Shown here piece by piece: positions 14,345 through 20,947 of a stretch of 32,178 bases of DNA. The translations under genes and the position numbers were made by a program. The first letter of the stretch is position 1, and each line of letters opens with the position of its first letter. The stretch spans positions 1-32,178 of the forward strand of contig CACMKJ010000009.1 in the NCBI GenBank assembly GCA_902614225.1, read 5' to 3'. The notes below the pieces were generated by a model. The model did no database searches and was not told the origin of the DNA. It saw only the letters and a program-made list of their open reading frames with translations. Source of the DNA: Rhodospirillaceae bacterium (lineage in GTDB: Bacteria; Pseudomonadota; Alphaproteobacteria; TMED109).

Positions 14345-15148
14345 ATGCCAGATATATTTTCAGATATTACATATATAGTAAGACAAAAGGAGAAACCCTA
14401 TTATGAAAGCTCTGCTCTAACAGGAATGGTTCCTAAGCTACATTTTAATACTGTAACGAAAAAGGTTCTGATAAAAGATATTAGGGGTTCAAAGAATTTT
14501 TTGTTAAATAGAAATGGCTTTATATTTAAAAAAATTAAATTTAATTTAGAGGAACAGGATACACAAAATAATTACACCCAATATAAAAAAGATTTATCTA
14601 AATTCATAAAAGAATTATTTCCTTATAAGTATATTGATATATTTGATATAACTAGAAGGTCTAATGAAAAAGCTGGAGCATCAAATAAAGATGGCCCTAG
14701 GCAACCAGCAGAGCGAGCTCATGTAGATTACACAAATAGTTCAGGTTTAGTAAGAGCTAATCAAATATTAAAAAATAAATTTTCTGAATTTCGCAGATAT
14801 CGAGTAATACAGCTTAATGTTTGGAGACCTTTATGCTCTAAAGTTTTATCATCACCTTTAGCTATAGCTGATGCAAGTACTATTAGTCAAAAGGATTTAA
14901 TAGAAACAGATCAGATTTTTCCAGATAGAATTGGAGAGATATATCATTTAGCTTATGAAAAAAGACAAAAATGGTACTGGGTTTCAGAAATGCGAAACAA
15001 TGAAGCTCTTGTATTCAAAGGATGGGACAGCGATACTTCTAATAAGGACGTGAAGTTTGCCCCTCATACTTCATTTAACATTCCTGATCAAAAAATTGAT
15101 GAACACCCTAGGCAAAGCATAGAAGCAAGAATTTTTATAGTGTTATAA
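14345..15148 (+). CDS. CmcJ/NvfI-family oxidoreductase (2-oxoglutarate/Fe-type)
   Basis: A 267-residue protein of the CmcJ/NvfI (also asaB hydroxylase/desaturase) family, known mainly from fungal and bacterial secondary metabolism. Landmarks are VLIKDIRGSK at residues 41-50, the metal-binding type AHVDYT (His126, Asp128), the family motif QLNVWRPL at 156-163, SPLAIADAST, WYWVSEMRNNEALVFKGWDS and FAPHTSFNIP with the presumed distal iron ligand His241, followed by arginines (256, 262) of which one should bind the cosubstrate carboxylate. No signal peptide, so cytoplasmic. It is 8 bp downstream of the crotonase-like gene and presumably cotranscribed. The reaction (hydroxylation or desaturation) and substrate are unknown; no peptide synthetase or polyketide genes are in view. 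Confidence 0.85.
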   Translation: MPDIFSDITYIVRQKEKPYYESSALTGMVPKLHFNTVTKKVLIKDIRGSKNFLLNRNGFIFKKIKFNLEEQDTQNNYTQYKKDLSKFIKELFPYKYIDIFDITRRSNEKAGASNKDGPRQPAERAHVDYTNSSGLVRANQILKNKFSEFRRYRVIQLNVWRPLCSKVLSSPLAIADASTISQKDLIETDQIFPDRIGEIYHLAYEKRQKWYWVSEMRNNEALVFKGWDSDTSNKDVKFAPHTSFNIPDQKIDEHPRQSIEARIFIVL

Positions 15149-15225
15149 ATTATTAAAGTAATATACAAAAATAAAAGCGCTAATTATTTATAGAAATATA
15201 AGATAAAATTATATAAATTATAATT

Positions 15226-15471
15226 ATGTATTTTTATAAGCCAGATTATTCAAATGAAATTAATAGTCCATTTGCTAGAGATAATGAAAATAAACTAATA
15301 AGAAGAAGCTATTGGTTAGATTTACCGGATCAATCTCTTATACTTTTATTTACAAATGGAATAGGAAAAAATTTAACTAACGAAGAAAAAAGAAACCACT
15401 TAGTAGATATTAATAGAGAACATTTAATAGATAAAATTTGTATTCAAGAAGTAATGCCACCAGATGACTAA
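15226..15471 (+). CDS. Small hypothetical protein
   Basis: An 81-residue protein I do not recognise. It is hydrophilic, with no signal peptide, membrane segment or cysteine pair (one Cys in DKICIQEV), and contains RRSYWLDLPDQSLILLFTNG and an EEKRNHLVDINREHLIDK helix. It follows the CmcJ-like gene by 77 bp on the same strand. Its stop codon overlaps that of the convergent 15468 gene by 4 bp. Codon usage looks like that of the neighbours, and the balanced composition (SYWLDLPD, aromatic residues, few homopolymers) favours a real gene. Function unknown. Confidence 0.6.
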   Translation: MYFYKPDYSNEINSPFARDNENKLIRRSYWLDLPDQSLILLFTNGIGKNLTNEEKRNHLVDINREHLIDKICIQEVMPPDD

Positions 15472-15866
15472 TGATAATATTTTTTTGCGTTCTTTGTAAA
15501 AAAATCATTTAAATACACTACTATACTATCAACATGTGAAATATTTGCATTATCTTTATATTTGTCCTGATCATAAAGATAAGAAGGATAGACCTTATAG
15601 CATAAACTCCAGTTATTATTATTACAATTTAATACTAATTTTGTATTTTCAACGCTATATTCTAAAAAGTATTTAAAAGTATCTCTAGAATTAATAGCAG
15701 CCGAAAATGCAATTTTTTCAGGAACTAAGTTACATAGGTGCAAATATAGATTACTAATTAAATTATCTAATAAAAAATCATTTCTATTATTTTGCTTGGA
15801 AATATTATTTAAAAGCTTGGAGTTTTCCTTAACAAATTTTTTAGAATTTTTGTGGTTCATTAACAT
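15468..15866 (-). CDS. Small hypothetical protein
   Basis: A 132-residue protein I do not recognise. It has no signal peptide; it starts with a lysine/asparagine-rich segment (NHKNSKKFVKENSKLLNNIS) followed by an amphipathic part (NLISNLYLHLCNLVPEKIAF) and a C-terminal HVDSIVVYLNDFFTKNAKKY. The second ATG at 15858-15860 is an alternative start; neither has a clear ribosome-binding sequence. It overlaps the end of the convergent 15226 gene by 4 bp and lies 27 bp upstream, in sequence, of the stop side of the 15894 gene's start region on the same strand. Function unknown. Confidence 0.6.
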   Translation of the reverse strand: MLMNHKNSKKFVKENSKLLNNISKQNNRNDFLLDNLISNLYLHLCNLVPEKIAFSAAINSRDTFKYFLEYSVENTKLVLNCNNNNWSLCYKVYPSYLYDQDKYKDNANISHVDSIVVYLNDFFTKNAKKYYH

Positions 15867-15893
15867 TTTTATTTTAACGACTAAAACCTCGAT

Positions 15894-16256
15894 TTAGTTA
15901 GCCAAAGAGCAAATACCTCTGAACTCTACTATATTATTATTATTATTTTCTCTATTTATAAATGTTTTATATATAAACGACTTATCCTTTGTATTAATTA
16001 ATATGGATTCTAACCCGAATTCTTTACCTATGAAAGAACTGTTTACAGCTAAAAAGCCATTTTCACTTCTATTCAAAATTTTGTATTCACCATTACCTAG
16101 AGCACCAGACATTACTATTTTTTTATCTATTATATAAAAATTAGTTATTAGCTTAATTGAATTTTCATTATCATTTTTACAGACATACCTTTCATTTGCA
16201 TGTAGATTTAGTGAAAAAATGTATATAAAAACTAATATAAAACAGTTAAATCGCAT
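15894..16256 (-). CDS. Small secreted protein coupled to the type I secretion genes
   Basis: A 120-residue protein with signal peptide MRFNCFILVFIYIFSLNLHA and a short mature domain starting NERYVCKNDNENSIKL and ending IVEFRGICSLAN. The two mature cysteines near the ends could pair. The ATG follows the HlyD-family stop codon with no gap (TGA|ATG on the minus strand), which strongly suggests translational coupling and membership of the ABC-HlyD operon. I do not recognise a family. Position suggests a periplasmic accessory of the exporter or its substrate, which is an inference. It is not obviously related to the secreted array of region 1 despite similar size. Confidence 0.78.
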   Translation of the reverse strand: MRFNCFILVFIYIFSLNLHANERYVCKNDNENSIKLITNFYIIDKKIVMSGALGNGEYKILNRSENGFLAVNSSFIGKEFGLESILINTKDKSFIYKTFINRENNNNNIVEFRGICSLAN

Positions 16257-17492
16257 TCATCTCTCTGACAAAGCTGAAGAAAAGTTAGCAAAAATGGGTT
16301 CTAGTAAATAGTCACTGATAGTTCGTTTACCTATATTAATTAAAGCTAAAACTTGTGTTCCAGGATACATGTAAAAGTTTTCACTTTTTCCTTGAAAGTA
16401 ATTTTTATTAGTTTCTATTCTTATCTCAAAGTAAGGTTCTTCTAAATTGTTATCAGAGTATATAGCATCAGGGCTAATTGTAGTTACCCTTCCTACAATT
16501 GAATCATACATAGAGTTATTTTTACCAACTAATTTAACAGTAACACTTTGATCTTTTTTAACATATCCTACCTCATCAACTGGTAATTTTGAACTAATTA
16601 TTAACTTATCATTTACTGGGACAACTTCAAAGAGAGGTATTCCTGGCTTGATAACCCCTCCTACAGTATCTACAAACCTTTGTTTAATAATACCTTCTTC
16701 TGGTGCTTTTACTAATGTTCTATTTAAGCTATCTTTAAATTTATTTTTCCTCTCTATAAGTTCTTCATACTCAGAAATCTCTTTTAACAATTGAGTTCTT
16801 ACATCAGTTTCATAGGTCTCCTTTATTTTTTTAATTGAAGATACTGAACTCTCAATTTTTAATAGAACAGCATTTCTCTCTTTTAGTAGATCTAAATGAT
16901 TGAGTCTGTTAGTTAGCTGTTCCTCTAGTAATGATTTACTTATCTTTACTTGCTCTTCTAATAGTTTAAAACTATTTTTTTCATTTTTTAGTATTTTTTC
17001 TTGCTCTTCAAGTAAAGCCTTGTTTTTATTTTTTCTGACTTGAAATAATTGTAATGCATCATCAACTAAATCTGGATAATCAGTCTTCATATCTTCAGGA
17101 AAAATTAGTTTTTTATTTTCAGATTCAGCTCTTAATCTCAATATATTTATCGATAATGTAGTTATTCTTTTTTCAATTTCAGAGAAATCAGCTAAGGTTT
17201 TCACGGGTTCTAATTCTAATAAAATATCATTTTTTTTTACTATATCTCCTATATTTGCATAGATTTTTTTAATTATTCCTCCCTCAAGGTGTTGTATAAC
17301 TTTAACTTTTGATGAAGGAACTACTGTTCCTTTAGTTTCTGATATAATATTTAAAGAGGTATTATTGAAATAGTAAACAACTATTGATACTGCTCCAAGT
17401 ATCAAAAAAATAAAAAAAGAAAAGAAAAAGAAAAAACTTTCTTCCTTTTTTTCTATTTTTTTTAGTTCACTTGCTTCTTTGACACTAAACAT
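16257..17492 (-). CDS. HlyD/PrtE-type type I secretion membrane fusion protein
   Basis: A 411-residue periplasmic adaptor that links the inner-membrane ABC exporter to a TolC-like channel. The N-terminal cytoplasmic stub is followed by one membrane segment (about residues 18-45, FFFFFSFFIFLILGAVSIVV). The typical HlyD half-lipoyl signature HLEGGIIKKIYANIGDIVKK lies at about 68-87. A long coiled-coil hairpin follows (about 120-255, rich in KNEKN, EEQ and LLEEQ), then the second lipoyl half with TLVKAPEEGIIKQRFVDTVG and a beta-barrel with PVDEVGYVKKDQSVTVKLVG. Length and order match PrtE/AprE. One base separates it from the upstream ABC gene at 17494, so they form an operon with the secreted protein at 15894. 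Confidence 0.94.
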   Translation of the reverse strand: MFSVKEASELKKIEKKEESFFFFFSFFIFLILGAVSIVVYYFNNTSLNIISETKGTVVPSSKVKVIQHLEGGIIKKIYANIGDIVKKNDILLELEPVKTLADFSEIEKRITTLSINILRLRAESENKKLIFPEDMKTDYPDLVDDALQLFQVRKNKNKALLEEQEKILKNEKNSFKLLEEQVKISKSLLEEQLTNRLNHLDLLKERNAVLLKIESSVSSIKKIKETYETDVRTQLLKEISEYEELIERKNKFKDSLNRTLVKAPEEGIIKQRFVDTVGGVIKPGIPLFEVVPVNDKLIISSKLPVDEVGYVKKDQSVTVKLVGKNNSMYDSIVGRVTTISPDAIYSDNNLEEPYFEIRIETNKNYFQGKSENFYMYPGTQVLALINIGKRTISDYLLEPIFANFSSALSER

Positions 17493-17493
17493 A

Positions 17494-19158
17494 TTATTTT
17501 TTTTTTCTTACTCCTATTCTCGGTATTGGTTTTACTGATAAGTCTATAATAATACCTGCACTTTTTAAAATATTTTGATCGTGGCTAGCAATTATAATAG
17601 TTTTTTTTAATGCCCTAAAGTCATTTAAAATTTTATATAATTTCTTTAGTCCATCTAAATCTAAAGATGAAGTTGGTTCATCTAAAATAACAATTTTACC
17701 ATCACTTATAAGTGCTCTAGCTAGAGCTATTCTTTTTTTTATTCCTCTTGGAATATTTTTTCCATTATCTTGAATTTCAGTATCTAAACCATCTTTGAGA
17801 TTATTAATAAACTCATCCAGTCCAACCATTTTTACGACTTTAATGAGAAACCCATCATTCTCATAGTTTGATGAATTTCTATCTAAATTAATTTTTATAT
17901 TATCTTTTATAGATATATTAAATAAGTCTATTTCTTGTGGTACATAACTTATATTTCTTCTTAAATATTTGATATTATAATTTTTAATATCTATATTATT
18001 AAATAGAATATTTCCTTTTACAGGCTGTATTAGTCCTATCAAACTATTACATAACGAAGTTTTTCCTGAAGAATTAAATCCGCTTATCACAGTTACACTA
18101 CCAGATGGTAAAGTACAATTTAATCTCTGAAATAAAATCGTTTTATTAGAATTAAACCCTAATGTTAAATCCTTGAGAATAATTTCCCCTTTAAATATTT
18201 TTGGCATAACGCCATCATAGTTTTCGTATTCAATTAAACTTTTATTTTTATTTAAATAAAAAGTAGTACCATTATTTTTTTGAAAAGTGTTGTAAATTGA
18301 AAATCTTGTAATAGGGGCATAAATTCTTGAATTTAATACATTAATTCCTACCAATGCTCCTATTGTAATAAATCCTAGATTAACTTCTTGTGAACCATAA
18401 TAAATAATTAATATAGTAGAAAAAACAGGGAACATAAAACTTATTGAGGAATAAAAACCTAATAAATTTTTTAAAGTATTTTGTCTGACTCTTTGTCTAG
18501 CATAATTAAATCTAAATTTATCTATTAGCAAATCACTTGCATTAAACGCTCTAAGTGCTATTGGTATTTTTTTAATATCATCAATAGTTGCATTGGTTTT
18601 ATTAGAAAAATAAGTTAATTTTTTTTCCAAATAATTTTTTAACTTTATTTTAGAAAATATCAATAATGAATATAATATAGCTAAAATTAAACTAATTAAA
18701 CCTAGTTTAAAAGACAACATAAAAATAACTAAAAGGAAAATAAAAATAAAAACAATATCTATAAAAGATATTAAGCTTTCTCCTATATTAAGGTTATTAT
18801 TATCGATAGGGTTTAAATTATTAAATATCTCATCTCTTATATTTTGAGATGACGCTAATTTTAGTGATACTAGTTTTTTTATTATTTTATTAGAAAACTT
18901 TCTGATATTAAGATTTGTAGTTTTATTCAATAGAAAATTACGTATTATTCTCAAAAAAAACTCTAATGTAAACGCTATCAAAACTCCTAAAGTTAAAGCA
19001 ATTAAAGTTGTATCTTGTTTATAATTTAGATATTTATTAAATACTTGTATTACATACAAAGCACCGGATAAAGCTAATAAATTTATTAAAAAAGATGCTA
19101 TAATTATCCATAAGCTTTGAAATTTATTTTTTTTAATAAATTCTATCAAATTAGCCAT
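17494..19158 (-). CDS. PrtD-type type I secretion ABC transporter (permease-ATPase)
   Basis: A 554-residue fused exporter without a C39 peptidase domain, the size of PrtD/AprD. The N-terminal membrane domain (about 1-300) has hydrophobic helices, for example LWIIIASFLINLLALSGALY near residue 16. The ATPase domain has a Walker A GFNSSGKTS, Q-loop YVPQEIDLF, Walker B KIVILDEPTSSLD and H-loop IIIASHDQ. The ABC signature is unusual: where LSGGQ is expected the sequence reads NIPRGIKKRIALARAL, keeping only one glycine. This may alter ATPase kinetics or mark a divergent subfamily. It should energise export of an unprocessed substrate from the cytoplasm, most likely the large acidic protein at 20948-25132. 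Confidence 0.93.
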   Translation of the reverse strand: MANLIEFIKKNKFQSLWIIIASFLINLLALSGALYVIQVFNKYLNYKQDTTLIALTLGVLIAFTLEFFLRIIRNFLLNKTTNLNIRKFSNKIIKKLVSLKLASSQNIRDEIFNNLNPIDNNNLNIGESLISFIDIVFIFIFLLVIFMLSFKLGLISLILAILYSLLIFSKIKLKNYLEKKLTYFSNKTNATIDDIKKIPIALRAFNASDLLIDKFRFNYARQRVRQNTLKNLLGFYSSISFMFPVFSTILIIYYGSQEVNLGFITIGALVGINVLNSRIYAPITRFSIYNTFQKNNGTTFYLNKNKSLIEYENYDGVMPKIFKGEIILKDLTLGFNSNKTILFQRLNCTLPSGSVTVISGFNSSGKTSLCNSLIGLIQPVKGNILFNNIDIKNYNIKYLRRNISYVPQEIDLFNISIKDNIKINLDRNSSNYENDGFLIKVVKMVGLDEFINNLKDGLDTEIQDNGKNIPRGIKKRIALARALISDGKIVILDEPTSSLDLDGLKKLYKILNDFRALKKTIIIASHDQNILKSAGIIIDLSVKPIPRIGVRKKK

Positions 19159-19212
19159 ACGTTAATATTTTAGAAAAAATATTGTAAAAAAGATATAACT
19201 ATATCTATTTAG

Positions 19213-19241
19213 TTGTTTCTAACATATAAAATATGTATATT
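19213..19241 (+). promoter_or_regulatory. Sigma-70-type promoter of tRNA-Asn
   Basis: TTGTTT at 19213-19218 and TATATT at 19236-19241 are separated by 17 bp, the ideal spacing for a housekeeping promoter. The tRNA begins at 19251, so a transcript would start only a few bases before the mature 5' end. In so AT-rich a sequence some matches arise by chance, but the position directly ahead of the tRNA supports this one. Confidence 0.55.
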
Positions 19242-19250
19242 AATGTTTTA

Positions 19251-19325
19251 TCCGCGGTAGCTCAGTGGTAGAGCAATCGGCTGTTAACCGATCGGTCGTA
19301 GGTTCGAATCCTACCCGCGGAGCCA
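19251..19325 (+). tRNA. tRNA-Asn (anticodon GTT)
   Basis: A complete cloverleaf can be drawn. The acceptor stem TCCGCGG pairs with CCGCGGA, the D-arm is GCTCAGTGGTAGAGC, the anticodon stem ATCGG/CCGAT encloses loop CTGTTAA with anticodon GTT, and the T-arm GTAGGTTCGAATCCTAC has the standard TTCGAAT loop. The discriminator is G, and CCA is encoded at 19323-19325. It reads codons AAC/AAU, heavily used in this asparagine-rich genome. It lies on the opposite strand to the flanking secretion genes. I saw no second copy of its 3' end in the window that would mark an integrated island. Confidence 0.97.
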
Positions 19326-19393
19326 AATAATAAACTTCTTTATGCAATTAAACCTTGATATAAGTTGCCTTAAAATTATGTTATACTTTAAGT

Positions 19394-19687
19394 ATGCGAT
19401 TAATATTAATATTTTTTTTAATTAATTTACTCACTTTGAGTTTTGCTAATAATATGGCACAACCTTGTTATGGCTGCCATATTTCAAATAACAATAAATC
19501 TAATAATTCTATTCCAATGATTGAAGGCATTGATAAAAAATATTTTATAACTGCTTTCCATGAATATAAAAAAAAAATAAGAGATAACTATTTAATGCAA
19601 ATTATAAGTCAAGGTTATTCTGAACTAGAAATTGAGAATTTAGCAGAATATTTTAGCAATAAAGAAAGTATTCAGTATGATAAATAG
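19394..19687 (+). CDS. fccA: Cytochrome c subunit of flavocytochrome c sulfide dehydrogenase
   Basis: A 97-residue small class I cytochrome c. A signal peptide (MRLILIFFLINLLTLSFA) is followed at once by the haem-binding motif QPCYGCH (Cys25, Cys28, His29), and later by YLMQIISQGYSELEIENLAEYF, where the axial methionine should lie. The protein accepts electrons from the flavoprotein FccB in the periplasm and passes them to the respiratory chain. Its stop overlaps the start of fccB by 11 bp, which supports a complex. A TATACT box at 19382-19387 ends seven bases before the ATG, and no Shine-Dalgarno sequence is present, so the message may be leaderless. It is shorter than dihaem FccA proteins and resembles the single-haem type. 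Confidence 0.88.
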   Translation: MRLILIFFLINLLTLSFANNMAQPCYGCHISNNNKSNNSIPMIEGIDKKYFITAFHEYKKKIRDNYLMQIISQGYSELEIENLAEYFSNKESIQYDK

Positions 19688-20942
19688 AAGAACATTCTTA
19701 AAATCATCACTTTTTTTTTCATCTTCCTTAATTCCTATAAATAGTTTAAGAGCTGCAAAAAATGCACATGTTGTAATCGTTGGAGCTGGTTGGGGAGGTT
19801 TAAGTGCAGCTAAGACTTTAAGAAATTTAAATAAATCCGTTAAAATTACAATTATAGAAAAAGAAAAAAACTTTAAATCTTGTCCCATATCAAATTGGGT
19901 TATAGGTCAAATTAAAGATATGAAAGATATAACATTCTCTTATGATTTATTTATTAAAAATAATGATATCAATTTTATTACAGGTAGTGTTTCAAATATA
20001 GATACAACTAAACAATCAATTACATTAAAAGACACTAAAATTAAGTATGATAAATTAATTGTTTCTCCTGGAGTGAAACTTGAATATGAAAAAATAATAG
20101 GACTAACTGATGCACTAGGTAGTAATTCTGTCTATACTGCATGGAAAGCTGGAGAGGAAACTCGATTGCTATCTAACCAAGTTAAAAATATAGAGGATAA
20201 CAACAAAATAATTATTACGATTCCTCTAAGTCCATATAGATGTCCTCCTGGTCCATATGAGAGAGCATCTCTTATAGCTAATTACATAAAAAAGAAAAAT
20301 ATAAAAAGTAAAGTACTAGTTCTAGATGCCAATCAAAAAATTGTATCTAAAGGTAAATTATTTAATAAAGCTTGGATTGAATTATATCCAGATATAATAG
20401 AATATAAAATTGACAGTAAAATTAATGAAATAAATCTAAAAGAAAAAACAGTATTTACTGAATTTGATGAATATAAATTTGATTTAGCTAATATAATTCC
20501 TTCACAAAGAGCCCCTGATCTGCTTAAATACGCTGGTCTAATAGAGGATCAAAAAAGTTGGGCTTCTGTGAATTCCTATGACTTTTCATCAAAACTTTCA
20601 AATAACGTTTATATTATAGGAGATGCTACAGATAGAGCTTCTGTTGGCAGTGTTCCAAAGTCAGGATATATTGCCTATTCTATGGGAAAAGTCTGCGGAT
20701 ATGCTGTTCACAATGCACTTTTAGATAAAGACCCTCCTTCTCCTTCTATGATTAACACTTGTTATAGTTTAGTAAGCCAAGATGAAGGCATTTCAGTAAG
20801 TGCTGTTTATAAACATGATAAAAATAAAAATAAAATAGTAACAGTAAAAAATGCCTCTGGTGTTTCTCCTAATAGATCAGAAATCATAGCTTATAATGCT
20901 TGGGATTGGGCTCAAGCTATTTGGCAAGATATGCTTAGTTAA
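19677..20942 (+). CDS. fccB: Flavoprotein subunit of flavocytochrome c sulfide dehydrogenase
   Basis: A 421-residue periplasmic FAD enzyme that oxidises sulfide to sulfur or polysulfide and gives electrons to FccA. It starts with a twin-arginine signal, NRRTFLKSSLFFSSSLIP, which suits export after FAD binding. The dinucleotide fold is VVIVGAGWGGLSAAKTLR (about 31-48). Two cysteines in family positions, in NFKSCPISNWVIG (about 67-79) and YRCPPGPYERAS (about residue 184), should form the redox-active disulfide next to the flavin. The C-terminal FCSD-type segment, with VGSVPKSGYIAYSMGKVCGY, is present. It overlaps fccA by 11 bp, and its stop lies 5 bp from the end of the convergent large gene. 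Length is typical. Confidence 0.93.
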   Translation: MINRRTFLKSSLFFSSSLIPINSLRAAKNAHVVIVGAGWGGLSAAKTLRNLNKSVKITIIEKEKNFKSCPISNWVIGQIKDMKDITFSYDLFIKNNDINFITGSVSNIDTTKQSITLKDTKIKYDKLIVSPGVKLEYEKIIGLTDALGSNSVYTAWKAGEETRLLSNQVKNIEDNNKIIITIPLSPYRCPPGPYERASLIANYIKKKNIKSKVLVLDANQKIVSKGKLFNKAWIELYPDIIEYKIDSKINEINLKEKTVFTEFDEYKFDLANIIPSQRAPDLLKYAGLIEDQKSWASVNSYDFSSKLSNNVYIIGDATDRASVGSVPKSGYIAYSMGKVCGYAVHNALLDKDPPSPSMINTCYSLVSQDEGISVSAVYKHDKNKNKIVTVKNASGVSPNRSEIIAYNAWDWAQAIWQDMLS

Positions 20943-20947
20943 AAATT

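Noticed and set aside
19251-19325. tRNA 3'-end duplication marking an integrated island
   Set aside because: I looked for the TTCGAATCCTACCCGCGG segment elsewhere in the window and did not see it, so there is no att-site evidence.
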